Source: Aldrovandia affinis (lineage: Eukaryota > Chordata > Actinopteri > Notacanthiformes > Halosauridae). Taken from it: DNA of 64,000 bases. A model generated the notes under the pieces. It did not search any database and was not told the DNA's origin. It worked only from the letters and a program-made list of their open reading frames with translations. Both the position numbers and the translations under genes were made by a program. This document shows, in pieces, positions 41,956 to 53,658 of this stretch (the first letter of the stretch is position 1; each line of letters begins with the position of its first letter). The stretch covers positions 6,725,860 through 6,789,859 of the forward strand of contig JAINUG010000020.1 of assembly GCA_029706075.1 (NCBI GenBank), given 5' to 3'.

Positions 41956-43099
41956 TTACAAGTGTTCAATCCCCTCTTGTTGAGAGGGTGTGTGCGAGTG
42001 AGAGAGAATGAAATAGCCGAGGCTCAACTTAAAACTGTACTTGGAGAAAAGAACAAACTTGAGGTTCGAAAAAAAAAAAAAAAATTAAAGTAAAAGCAGA
42101 TATGAAAACGGATAACCATCCTTCAAACTCTGTCTTTGATCATTGTCTATTATTCTCCAGTGTGCGTCAAACTGATTGTCTGAGTTTGCCAATTGCTCGT
42201 TCAAGATTTGGTGGAATTTAGGAAGGGCGTGGAGTCTCCTTTTTGACTTCTCTCTACCTGTCAGGCACTGTGAGAAAGGTGACCTCTGTCTGCAGGGGGG
42301 CTCGCAGACAAGAAAGTGCTTGTAGATGCGGCCAGCACATATTGGACCCGTGGATATTCTCTTAATGTTAAAGAAACGTAATTAGGCTGTAGTTATGTGC
42401 CCTAACCAGGACTGCTTCTTGCCCTATTCAGTCCTGCAACCACCGCCTTCTATATTTTGAGAGCGTTAATTATTGACCCATCAGCGCAGGAGAGAGATAT
42501 ACACACCAGGCACACCCTGGGGAATTAACATGATTACACTTAATTATCCACAAAGCAAAAAAATGCTCTAAACACCTGCTTAATTACTTTAAGGGCTTTG
42601 TGAGATTATATGATCACAGACAGAGTTTATCCAGGGACACCCCCTCCTCTTGAGGGAAGAACCTTCACCCCCCTCACTTTTTAAATAATAAAGTTATAAG
42701 ATTCTACCCAACCCTCCCCCCTTCCCCCCCACACACACACACTTCACACTGATCTGTGTCACTGGTAGTGTTTTTTTTCCTTTGTGATATCTCACACATC
42801 TCAACTCTTGCGTGTAGATTCACCCTTGGAGAGTGGAAAGCACACACCACCCCTGAGGCAAAGCTAAATTAATGAGCTTCATCCTCCTTGACTGAAAGGA
42901 CTTATTACCTCCCTCCCATTCAATAACACATCCGGTGGAAGATTTCACAGTGACGCCGTAAGAGTTCAGGTCTTAATTCTACAGATTCAACGCTCCGCCA
43001 TGTTTATGCATAAATGCTCCATGTTTCCATTGATTTGTCATTGAACTGGCTTAATTACATAGGATGTGGAGGATGTTGTCACACACTCATGATCTTCGT
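41956..43099. other. Intergenic, no gene seen
   Basis: An A run at 42070-42084 and a C-rich patch near 42715-42745. No exon or transposon was recognised. Confidence 0.5.
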
Positions 43100-43103
43100 A
43101 TGA

Positions 43104-44123
43104 AAGCATACAGTTTGGAACCACCACGACTCTTAGAGCTGGCTGTCCGGTCAAACTCAGTAACCGGGCAAGAAGGGCCTTGATCAGGGAGGTGACCAAG
43201 AACCCAATGGCCACTCTAAGAGCTTCAGAGTTCCGCTGCAGCAATGGGAGAACCTGGCAGAAGGATAACCATCTCTGCAGCATTCCATCAATCAGGCCTT
43301 TATGGTAGTAGCTAGATGGAAGTAACTCCTGAGTAAAAGGCATATGACAGCCTGTCCAGAGTTTGCCAAATGGCACTTAAAGGACTCTGAGAGCATCAGG
43401 AAAAAGATTATCTGGTCTGATGAGGCAAAAATTTCACTTTTTGGCCTGAATGCCAAGCGCTACCATAAAGGTCTGATTGATGGAGTGCTGCAGAGATGGT
43501 TGTCCTTCTGCCAGGTTCTCCCATCGCTGCAGGGGAACTCTGAAGCTCTCTTAGAGTGGCCATTGGGTTCTTGGTCACCTTTACTGAGTTTGGCCAGATG
43601 GGCCAGCTCTAAGAAGAGTCATGGTGGTTCCAAACTTGCTTTAGCAATGTTTTTATATTTCCCCAGATCTACGCCTCAACACAATTCTATCTCGGAGGTC
43701 CATGGAGAGTTCCTAGGACTTCATGGCTTGGTTTGCGCTCTGACATGTATTGTGAACTGTGGGACCTTATATAGACAGGTGTGTGCCTTTCTAAAGCATG
43801 TACAATCAGTTGAATTTGCCACAAGTGGACTAAAATAAAGTTCTAAAGACATTTCAAGGATATCAAAGGGAACAGGATGCATCTGAGCTCAATTTCAAGT
43901 GTCATAGCAAAGGGTCTGAATACTTATGTAAGTGCAATACTTCAGTTTTTTATTTTTAATACATTTCCAAAAAATTCTAAAAACCTGCTTTTGCTTTGTC
44001 ATTATGGGGTATTATATGTAGACTGATGAGGAAAAAATGATTTAATCCATTTTAGAATAAGGCTGTAACATTACAAAATGTGGAAAAAGTGATGGGGTCT
44101 GAATATTTTCCGAATGCACTGTA
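43104..44123 (+). mobile_element. Tc1-type transposon, fold-back derivative (family E)
   Basis: 43112-43464 reads as transposase in + orientation: REVTKNPMATL (plus strand near 43190), then EFAKWHLKDSESIRKKIIWS and DEAKISLFGLNAKRY. From 43465 the sequence turns into the reverse complement of the same element's 5' part: the transposase start, the leader, and the terminal repeat CCGAATGCACTGTA at 44123. The two arms (43112-43305 and 43465-43645) pair over about 190 bp. No left terminal repeat was seen. It cannot encode a transposase. Confidence 0.9.
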
Positions 44124-44577
44124 CTTCATGTACCATCAGTTAATATATCCTTCCCTCATGAAAAGTAATGTTCTGCAGAGGTTTGTGAAAAGAGCATCAG
44201 AGGATATGTAATATTATATGTTATATTAATAACTCAGAGCATTGACTGTAAATAACATTCTGGGACATTCGTATTTAACATACATTTACAAGGCTGCACA
44301 ATTACAAAGTGCAATTTCTCTCTGTTCCTGCCTCTCTCTTTCTCTCTGTCCCTCTCTCTCCCTCTTTCTGTCTCTCTCTCTCCATCTTTCTCTCTTTCAG
44401 TTCAATTCGAAATGTTTTATTGGCATGACATATTTCAATATATTGCCAAAGCTTTACATTGCAACAAACATCCCACACATACAATTACAAAACTGTATTG
44501 TAAAACAAAAAAACATGTTTTTCACAACAAAAATGTGCATTAAACAAACAAATTAAATAAATAGCTTCCTTTCCCCC
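44124..44577. other. Intergenic, with a reverse retroelement tail
   Basis: TC-rich at 44320-44398. GTTCAATTCGAAATGTTTTA and TTGGCATGACATATTTCAAT (44399-44440) resemble the reversed tail seen near 25560. Confidence 0.5.
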
Positions 44578-44578
44578 T

Positions 44579-44628
<50 letters not shown>

Positions 44629-44634
44629 TTTCCA
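44578..44634. repeat. (TC)n microsatellite
   Basis: Pure TC run ending TCTTCTTTTCCAG, which also forms an ideal polypyrimidine tract and acceptor. Confidence 0.9.
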
Positions 44635-44635
44635 G

Positions 44636-44780
44636 TGTTGGGGGAGGAGCCCCAGAGAGAAAGACAGAGTTGAACCTGCACAGAGTCAGGAGAGTGGAGA
44701 GCAGCATGTGGGTGGCTGCCATCAGCGACCTGTCCAATATCCAACTCCTGCTGTATTCAGTTCCATTGAGTTCCATTGAG
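44636..44780 (+). other. Candidate exon (145 bp), unknown gene
   Basis: Bounded by TTTTCCAG and GAG|GTGAGT. One frame is open throughout and includes MWVAAISDLSNIQLLLYSV. I do not recognise the protein. A chance acceptor made by the TC repeat is a real alternative. Confidence 0.25.
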
Positions 44781-44836
44781 GTGAGTCTGCTTGTTTTTCC
44801 ACATGGACTCACACATGTGCGTGTGCACACATGGAC

Positions 44837-44843
44837 AAGCACA

Positions 44844-44886
<43 letters not shown>

Positions 44887-44903
44887 GCAAGGACATACAC
44901 ACA

Positions 44904-44937
<34 letters not shown>

Positions 44938-44938
44938 G
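44837..44938. repeat. (CA)n microsatellite
   Basis: Two CA runs split by TGGCAAGGACA. Confidence 0.92.
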
Positions 44939-45279
44939 TGTAAAGACTCACAGTCTGATTGAATTTCATGCATCAGCCTGGAGGAATTACCCCCACTCTC
45001 TTTAATTCACTTCTGAATTTGCATCCAGTGCTGAGCAGTTTTAATGCCGTTTAGCTTGTTAGCCTTTTAGGCTGTTAGCCTGGCGTTGAGTGCCTGCCAG
45101 ACCCACAGCTACAATCTCCTTCTGGGACAGGAAGAGAGGAGGACAGGACAGGGACATCCATCATCATATCCAGAACAAATTCATATTTATTAATATTAAT
45201 ACTGTATTTTTCATGTATCAGTAACAGCCTAATCTCATGCCCTTGGTATCAGTATGGTCAAACATCAATATATTGATAA

Positions 45280-45520
45280 ACCAGTGTTACAGCAGAGTGT
45301 AGTTAGACCAGTGTTACAGCAGAGTGTAGATATACCAATTTAACAGCAGAGTGTAGTTAGACCAGTGTTACAGCAGAGTGTAGTTAGACCAGTGTTACAG
45401 CAGAGTGTAGATAGACCAGTGTTACAGCAGAGTGTAGATAGACCAGTGTTACAGCAGAGTGTAGTTGGACCAGTGTTACAGCAGAGTGTAGTTGGACCAG
45501 TGTAAAAACCGGGTGTAGTC
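45280..45520. repeat. Minisatellite, 27-bp unit, about nine copies
   Basis: Unit ACCAGTGTTACAGCAGAGTG plus TAGTTAG or TAGATAG. The period is 27, so the minus strand stays open as a nine-residue repeat. Confidence 0.95.
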
Positions 45521-46590
45521 TCAGAGTGTAACACTGTCTCTCTGAGTAGCGAGATCCATTTTCACACCTACACGAAGCTCATAATTGTGAGCACTCACCC
45601 CCACGGAGCCCCTCCTCCTCTCCCTTTACAAAATGGAGTCGATCTGTTTTAGGACCTTAGGCCCAATCTCCATTCTGTCATTTTTGGGAGTCAGGGGCTG
45701 GCAAATTGTGAAGGACCCGGACAGTCACTCAGTTCAAAGGCCTTTTATTGCCATGACAACATGACCTGCATGGTCAACAGTGTCACAGATTTGAATGTAA
45801 ATTTAGTGTCGGGAATAAAATCTGAAACATTTATGAGCCAATACTTGGGTCTTGCTATTTGTGTGATTTATGCAAATGAAAATTGAGAGCAAGCCAAACA
45901 GATCCCAAACCAAATAGAATAAAATAAGAAATTATCACGTGACTTTCTATAAAGTGGAACTGCCAAAGTCTCCCTCTGACACCCCCAGCCACTGCGGCTC
46001 CTTCCACATTTCTATTTTTGGAATGGATGGAACTCAAGAACTTTACACACAAAAAGCTTCACAAAACAGTGAGAAACAACACCAAATCAAAACACGCTCA
46101 AGTCCAGTTTGTCAACACAACTCACCCACAACCTGCTTTTCATGATCACCTTCCCTTACAACCTCCTCACCATCCTCACTTTTATCTGCCTAAAATCATC
46201 CACAACCTCCACAGCGCTGGGGCTCAGCAGAAATACTTTACTTTGAAGTGTTTCTTCTGGGGAGCGCTTGTGAACATTTGGCAACTGCCCAAAAGAAAAA
46301 AATAATAACAAGCAGATGATGACAGCAGTGACCCTGCAAGGAGCCAGGACGCTGTGAGAAGCAAGTGATTTAAAGACACCCCCCTCCTGAAGCAGATTAG
46401 CTGGGTTGCCCCTCGTCTTTGAGTCCGCGGATGACACGCCATGTGAAAACCGCGTCAGCGGTGCGCTGGGACAGGCCACGGTTCTCGTAGTTCAGGGCTC
46501 AGAGCTGCGGTGAGGTTTGTACTTCCTGCCCTGCTGTGCCTCTGTATCTTTAACACATCTAAACTTCACACTGAACTCCCATTATGCACT
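45521..46590. other. Intergenic, no gene seen
   Basis: Contains a TTTATTGCCATGACAAC fragment at 45745 resembling the reversed tail near 44420. Otherwise unclassified. Confidence 0.5.
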
Positions 46591-46595
46591 GAAAC

Positions 46596-46680
46596 TGGGG
46601 CGGCAATCAGGCCACATGCCCAACGGACATAGTTTGTGACCACAGGCTGGAGGTTTGAATCCCAGGTGGGCCACAGCCGA
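46596..46680 (+). mobile_element. SINE head fragment
   Basis: GGAGGTTTGAATCCCAGGTG is B-box-like; the A-box area is diverged. No tail follows. Confidence 0.45.
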
Positions 46681-47095
46681 GGAATAATGGATTACATGTA
46701 GCCTGCTAACCAAATAAATAACAATAACAATTCTAAATAATAAAGTTGAAAGTTGGAGGCGTCAGACTGTCACCGGTTCCGATCTCCGTGACTTACTCAT
46801 GCCCTTTAGCCACTGCTACTCGCCAGTATAGGGATGCAAGCCGACAGGCAAGGTGGGACTGATTCAGCCTTGGTCTTGGGCTTTTCACGGGCTGCTGAAC
46901 TAGGGGTCCTGGGGCCAGACAAGGCCTGCCATAGACATACTCTTGGCCCTTCGATCACTGAGAAGAACATTTGTAAAAGTATTATTCAGATGCATGAAAA
47001 TTGTTGCCTATATTGTGTCTTATTATCAATTACTGTTCCGTCACTAATGACCAAAGGCATCTTTTAAGAAGGCATCCACTTTGTTTATATACACT

Positions 47096-47652
47096 TTTGG
47101 TAACTACCAAAATAAAGGAAACACCAACCTAAAGCACCTTAATAGGGCGTTGGGCCACCTTGAGCCGCCAGAACAGCTTCAGTGCACCTTGGCATAGTTT
47201 CTGCATGTGTCTTGAACTCTGTTCAAGGGATGCAACACAATTCTTCCTCGAGAGATTCCATCATTTGATACAGTATTTTGTTGATGGTGGTGGAAAACGC
47301 TGTCTTGGGCACCGCTCCAGAAGTGTTCAACTGGGTTGAGATCTGGTGACTGAGACAACCATGGCATATGGTTTACATTGTTTTCATGCTCTTCAAACCA
47401 TTCAGTTACCACTTGTGCCCTGTGGATGTGGATTGTTACCATGGAAGAGATCATTCCCATCAGGATAGAAATGCTTCACCATGAAGGTGATCATTCAGAA
47501 AGGCTTTGTATTTATTGCCGCTCACCTTGCCCTCTAAGGGGTTGAGTGGACCTAAACCATGCCAGGAAAATGCACCCCACACCATAACAGAGCTGCCAGA
47601 ACCCTTCATTATCTCAATGTTTCCTTTATTTTATTTTGGGAGTTACCTGTAC
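47096..47652 (-). mobile_element. Tc1/mariner-superfamily element, non-autonomous (family C)
   Basis: Both ends are present: GGTAACTACCAAAATAAAGG at the left, and CCTTTATTTTATTTTGGGAG then TTACCTGTA at the right. The minus strand encodes only transposase remnants, with SQSPDLNPVEHFW, broken by indels. Full-length partner of the truncated copy at 20911. Confidence 0.9.
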
Positions 47653-47817
47653 TATATGTCTTAATTATACATTGTTTTATGTTTTACACAGCATTTATAA
47701 GTAGGAGGTGTAGATGATAAGCCCTGCTCTAAGCCTTCATCAATAGCGTCTCATCAGTACCGATGCGGCCCGCTGGTTCAAGGGCTTGTCTCCTCTCCTT
47801 CTTTGACCGCTGTCTCT

Positions 47818-47905
47818 TACGATATGGCCGTCGTTTACCGATACTGCTGTCGTTTACCGATACTGCCATAAATTACCGGTACTGCTGTCATTTACCGGTA
47901 CCGCC
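47818..47905. repeat. Four ~20-bp tandem units
   Basis: GTCGTTTACCGATACTGCT repeated with ACCGATAC changing to ACCGGTAC in later units. Confidence 0.9.
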
Positions 47906-48189
47906 ACTGTGACAGACCACAGATTTAATTTTTTGGGGTTTCCTTGGATACTGTGTCTTGTGCTTCCTCATTTCTAGGAAATCTGTCATCTGCAGCTTCA
48001 GGGGAAAGTTTTGAATATCTGGTACGTAAATACTGAATTATGTCTAAAAAAAAAGAAAGAAAGAAAAAAAGAAAAGAAAAACATAGCAGCTCAAATCTGC
48101 AGGTTTGACACCAGAGACAAAGCAACATGCACACAGGCCTTTAAAACCTAAGACTGGAACAAAACTTTGTTCCTTTTGATCTGTTAAAT

Positions 48190-48330
48190 GCCTTTATGAT
48201 ATTACCCTTATATAAGGCAGTATATTTACCAGAGTGAAGTTACCTTTCTCAAGGTTCAACGGCAGGACCTCATCCGGGATTTTAACCTGTAGCATAACTG
48301 CCACACCAAACTGCATAGCTTGGTAGGACT
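48190..48330 (-). mobile_element. Degenerate SINE, reverse orientation
   Basis: AAGTTACCTTTCTCAAGGTT corresponds to the reversed AACCTTGAG-type core, followed by GGGATTTTAACCTG in the B-box place. Heavily mutated. Confidence 0.45.
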
Positions 48331-49290
48331 TTAGAATAAGCTTATATTCAGTAAAATGAATAGAGATTAATGAAATGAAAACTAGCTTAATTCATGTGAA
48401 CAAATAATTAACTCATATATTTACAGAGCATAAATGATAGTAATATACATGAACTAATCCATAAATATCTGGATTACATAAACAGTATACATTATAATAA
48501 ATATATTTAGTTTCTTTACTGCTTTATGAACGCCTTTGATGATGCTATTTTTCCCCTATGGGGGTTAAGGTTAAGGAATCCAGTTATTTATGGATTAGGT
48601 AATGCATGTTATTATATTAATTATATGATTATAATATAATTATTATGTAAAGTATATAATTATATGCATTAGCATGAATTATTATATTGCTAGTGCTTTG
48701 TAAACACATTAGTTAATGACTTGTTCATGTTAATTACGGCCTTAGTTAATGTAAACCAAATACTCATGTGTGACCTTTGACCTCAGCCATCCATGGTAAA
48801 GTGTGACTTATTTTCCAGCAGGACAAGCTCGCTGCTTAATGACACTGCGGGGACAGTGTGCGTGTGTGAGGAGGAGGGGGCAGGATGGGGGTTAATTGTA
48901 CCAGGGTCTTTGGAGAGAGGGAGGTGGGGTCCTGACACATTCCAGTTTACACAGATGGAGCAGCTCACTGGGACAAACCACAAGAATTCCCCCTACAGAT
49001 CAGACCCGAGCAATCGAGTACAGAGCAAAACTGCCACAAAGAGAAACAGACAGACTTTCACCTTTGATGCTTCTTTATTGAACCATTAGTTCAAATGGCA
49101 ATTCATTACACCCCCTCATCCCACACCCTCTTATCCCTCACCCTCTCACCCCCTCATAGTAGAAACAGAGATATTCCCCTCAGAATGCTCGCTGAATCTA
49201 TCCAGAGTTCGATTCCTTCTCGTGAGCCGGATCACCAGTTTAACCTGTCAAATTCAGAAATGACACCTTGGACCTATGGTGGAGATTTAC
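48331..49290. other. Intergenic, no gene seen
   Basis: AT-rich at 48340-48720 with TAAT/ATTATA runs. A CCCTCA-type repeat patch lies near 49115-49160. Confidence 0.5.
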
Positions 49291-49295
49291 ATTTA

Positions 49296-49346
49296 TATTT
49301 TTACATTTTAGGCATTTAGCAGACACTCTTATCCAGAGTCACTTAT
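49296..49346 (-). repeat. Reverse L2-like SINE/LINE tail
   Basis: TTTTAGGCATTTAGCAGACA and TCTTATCCAGAGTCACTTAT. Confidence 0.75.
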
Positions 49347-49611
49347 GGCAATAAGTGCATTTAAAATGGCAAAAATAATCAGTACAGCTACAATGAAATA
49401 GATGCCATCATAGACATAATGCGCACCACACCTACAAAACAGGGGGAGAAAAATTATTACTTTTTTCCCAATATATTCATAGTCTGAAGATTGTGGAAGA
49501 TAATGGAAATGGGTTAGTGTGTCCATTCCTTTAGTGTTTGGTCCAGGCACTGGCTCTGCGATCGTCTGCTCTGGCCTGGCGGTTGGAAACTGGGTCGGAG
49601 CCATGGGGCAG

Positions 49612-49804
49612 CAGGGGAGAGAGAGAGAGAGAGAGATAGAGGGAGGGAGAGGGAGAGAGAGACGGGGAAAAATCTGTGAGGTCATCTTCCGAGTCTGGTT
49701 TTCTGCTGCGCACAAATGAAAGCTGTCATCGTTAGGCGGGCAAATGGGAGAGACCCTGCCAGCTGTATAACCCAATTAAATACAGAGAGAGAGAGGGAGG
49801 GAAA

Positions 49805-49836
<32 letters not shown>

Positions 49837-49844
49837 AGAGAGAT

Positions 49845-49879
<35 letters not shown>

Positions 49880-49900
49880 AGAGAAAGAGAGAGAGAGATA
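49612..49900. repeat. (GA)n-rich tracts
   Basis: GA runs at 49616-49665 and 49783-49900, separated by unique DNA. Confidence 0.9.
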
Positions 49901-50610
49901 TTTAGTGAAGCAAAAATAAGATCAGAAGGAGGTTGTAAGTTTCTATAAACTTGTATAAAGAGTCTGAAGAACAGGACAGGCTCCAGGGCGACTGGTGGAT
50001 ACGCACAACATGGAGAAACACCTCACACTGAGGCATTGATGACCACATATTATTCCCCGTGATAAAACCAGCACTGTGAGTGAGGGGCAGTACCCAGACT
50101 GCTCTCTGTATGTTCATCCACATACCGCCTGCAGGGGGCGAGCTCATGTCCCCATCCTAACAATTCGTTTGGCTCCGTAAAATCTAACTAATCACGTCCG
50201 ACTCAGTTTGGTTCTGTAATTGTTCAAAAAAACGAGATATACCCTCCCTCACCCATCTTTTTATTATTACATTTCCCATTCTTTGTTACTCTTGTGTTTT
50301 ATCTTTGCCTGTGTCAGCTTCTGTATAATTACTGTCTTTCTTCTCCCCGGGCACCTTCCACAGTTCTTTGTGTGCTATTTGCACAACTGTGCCATTGTGT
50401 TTCTGAATGCATCCCTCATTCCCTCATCCCCTCATCCTCTTACTTCCTAATTTCTCATCCCCTCATCCCTCATCCCCTCATCTCCTCACCTCCAACTCAA
50501 TATCAATAGGTAATATCATTTCACTCTAAGTTTGTTTTAAAACTTTCTGCTTTCATATTCTCTTTTTTTACTTTTATTTGACCAGGTAGGTCAAATGGAA
50601 CCCAAGTCAA

Positions 50611-50790
50611 TCAAACCAATCAATCAAACTTTATTTGTATAGTACATTTTACAAAACATTTGTCACAATACACTTTACAGTAGACCCCGGCCTGAACCCC
50701 CACAAAGGTAAGCCTAAGACAACAGTGGGAAGGAAAAATCCCAGGTGGAACAAATAGGCTCGTTTGACAACCTGGGGAATCAAAATGGGT
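50611..50790 (-). repeat. Dispersed retroelement 3' end, reverse orientation
   Basis: CAATCAATCAAACTTTATTT, TTTACAGTAGACCCCGGCCT and GACAACAGTGGGAAGGAAAA are reversed forms of the 6977 family, with the (GATT)n tail at the left. Confidence 0.75.
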
Positions 50791-50799
50791 AGAGAATAT

Positions 50800-51160
50800 A
50801 AGGGATTGTGTAGCCAATCAGATGCAGGGGATGATTAGGTGGGATTGTGCAGCCAATCAAATGCAGGGGATGATTAGGTGACCAGATGTAATGCTGCTTT
50901 TGTGGGAATTCGACCAGAACACCAGGGTTAACAGCCCTACTGTTTTGAAAAGTACCATAGGATCTTTAATGACTACAGTGAGTCAGGACCTTGGTTTAAG
51001 GTTTCATCTGAAGGATGGCAGTTTCTACAGCACAGTGCCCCCATCACTGGGCTGGGGTGTTGGATTTCTATTTGGTCCAGTGGGAAGACTACCCCCTAGT
51101 GGTCCAACAACACCTCTTCCAGCTGCAACTTAGTTTTCCCAGGATGTCTCTCATCCAACA
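50800..51160. repeat. 39-bp duplication followed by a dispersed repeat
   Basis: GGATTGTGTAGCCAATCAGA and its copy GGATTGTGCAGCCAATCAAA lie 39 bp apart. The following block (ATAGGATCTTTAATGACTAC, GAGTCAGGACCTTGGTTTAA, AACACCTCTTCCAGCTGCAA) has the look of a widespread teleost repeat. Confidence 0.6.
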
Positions 51161-51242
51161 ACTAAGTCCATACCTGCTTAGCTTCAGTACTCATCAAACC
51201 CACACCTGCTTAGCTTCAGTACCCATAAAACCCACACCTGCT

Positions 51243-52335
51243 TAGCTTCAACTGTGTGACATGAGAAGGGTACATGGTGGTATGGCTGCTCAGCTTCAGC
51301 AGTGTGGCATGAGAAGGGTACAGGGTGGTATGGCTGCAAAGCTTCAGCAGTGTGAATTTCGAAGGGTACAGGGTGGTACGGCTGCTTAGCTTAATCAGTT
51401 TGACATGAGAAGGGTACAGGGTGGTGTGGCTGCTTAGCTTCAGCACTGTGACATGAGAAGGGTACAGGGTGGTGTGGCTGTTTAGCTTCAGCAGTTTGAC
51501 ATGAGAAGGGTACAGGGCGGTATGGCTGCTCAGCTTCAGCAATGTGACATGAGAAGGGCGCAGGGTGGTATGGCTGCTTAGCTTCAGCAGTGTTATGTCA
51601 GAAGGGTACAGGGTGGTACGGCTGCTTAGCTTCAGCAGTTTGACATGAGAAGGGCACAGGGTGGTATGGCTGCTCAGCTTCAGCAGTTTGACATGAGAAG
51701 GGCACAGGGTGGTATGGCTGCTTAGCTTAATCAGTTTGACATGAGAAGGGTACAGGGTGGTGTGGCTGCTTAGCTTCAGCACTGTGACATGAGAAGGGTA
51801 CAGGGTGGTATGGCTGCTTAGCTTCAGCAGTGTTATGTCAGAAGGGTACAGGGTGGTACGGCTGCTTAGCTTCAGCAGTTTGACATGAGAAGGGCACAGG
51901 GTGGTATGGCTGCTCAGCTTCAGCAGTGTGGATTTCGAAGGGTACAGGGTGGTACGGCTGCTTAGCTTAATCAGTTTGACATGAGAAGGGTACAGGGTGG
52001 TGTGGCTGCTTAGCTTCAGCACTGTGACATGAGAAGGGTACAGGGTGGTGTGGCTGTTTAGCTTCAGCAGTTTGACATGAGAAGGGTACAGGGTGGTATG
52101 GCTGCTCAGCTTCAACAATTTGACATGAGAAGGGCGCAGGGTGGTATGGCTGCTTAGCTTCAGCAGTGTTATGTCAGAAGGGTACAGGGTGGTACGGCTG
52201 CTTAGCTTCAGCAGTTTGACATGAGAAGGGCACAGGGTGGTATGGCTGCTCAGCTTCAGCAGTTTGACATGAGAAGGGCACAGGGTGGTATGGCTGCTCA
52301 GCTTCAGCAGTTTTACATGAGAAGAGTACAGGGAT
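51243..52335. repeat. Minisatellite, 48-bp unit, 22-23 copies, with higher-order structure
   Basis: Unit of 48 bp (16 codons) containing GGCTGCTTAGCTTCAGCAGT and TTGACATGAGAAGGG. Because 48 is a multiple of three and the unit lacks stops in one minus frame, a 422-codon frame spans 51216-52484, reading SHVKLLKLSSHTTLCP again and again. Named unit variants recur in the same order 12 units (576 bp) apart. Not called as a gene. Confidence 0.95.
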
Positions 52336-53658
52336 GGCTGCTGCATTATTGTGTGGCTCATAGTCATTACACCACAGTAGTCATAGCTTTTTATGCATTT
52401 GAATAATAACTTTTTCCCACAATTATCAAAAGGCCAAGTAAGTCTACACCAGACTGCAAAGTTCTGCCACAAAATGGCTGCCATGCATCACCCAGGTGGG
52501 GGTTACACACTGGTGAGCATTCTCCACAGGTAGAACCTTGATCCCCTCCAGGTGAGTGCATGGCTACACCTGTGGCAGTACTAATCTCACAGTCCTCCTT
52601 TAAGGACTCTTTCAGACAGCTGTGAAAGAGTCAATGTGTCAAATGTTCGAACCCTGGATCCCCGGTGCTATCTCCTCATTCAGGGCTTCACAAATACAGT
52701 CCCATTCCACCTCTGTCTGAGCTGGCCGATGTCCTCCCGCAATTGGCTGATAGGTGACCTGAGATGTGATTGGGCAGGCTGGAGGGCGTGCTTTGTTGAC
52801 AGAGACTTCTGAGAAGAGCAGTTATTGATTGTGGACGGTGCAGGTATCAGCAGGGCGGTGGGACGATCTTCTACAATCTGCTGAGATGGCTAATCGGACG
52901 TCAGACTATCGGCCTCGAGAAGAGCCTGAAAACAACACTCCCGTACCACGAAGGTCACGGAGCTCGTTCCATCTCCCTTTATCCTCTCCCTATACTCCCA
53001 TCTTCCCTCTACTTAAATGGCGGACGTCACGTCAGTGAGATTAAGCAAATGGAATCTGAACTGGTGTCTGCTCCTGAAGTCGTACACTTGTGCCTGCTCT
53101 TTCTTTTCACTGTGCAGCATGAAATACAGACAAATCTGTTCTTTCTTTGAGAGCTGTGGTAAGGTTTCATTGTCCCCATGAATAACTCCCACGAAAGGAA
53201 ATGCAGAGAGGCAGAAAATTCCAGAACAGAACTCTGCACATGTCCTCTTCTTGAGGTGCATTGTGGGATTTGTGGTCTGAGGATGGCCTTCGATCTTCAC
53301 CAAAGAAGTCAGACCAGTTCTCCCCTCTGCCTTCCCAGGATGCAGTTAGATGTCTCTGTTAATTTGCTCATTCAGTTACCTGACAGACAGTCCCACTCAA
53401 ACACCATTTGTGATGCATGTGGTCTTAATATATGTTATTAGGATACTAGGCATGTTTCCGTTAGCGTGAATTTATAATGTAGATGTACTGTAGATTCCCA
53501 GTTTTGGGTGACTTGCTTAACGGAAATGAGAATTGTGTGCATAAAAATCAAACTTAGTTTACTCCATAAAAATGCTAGACCTTACAGAATTTTTACAAAG
53601 TTGACAGTTTGGGAAAATACAAACTAATTCATCAGAAAGTCCCATAAATTAAGCCAAA
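52336..53658. other. Intergenic, no gene seen
   Basis: Unclassified DNA; short frames only. Confidence 0.45.

Noticed and set aside
51216-52484. 422-codon minus-strand open frame as a repeat protein gene
   Set aside because: A 48-bp stop-free unit opens a frame automatically. No signal peptide, no splice context, and the variants follow DNA repeat logic. Kept only as a finding.
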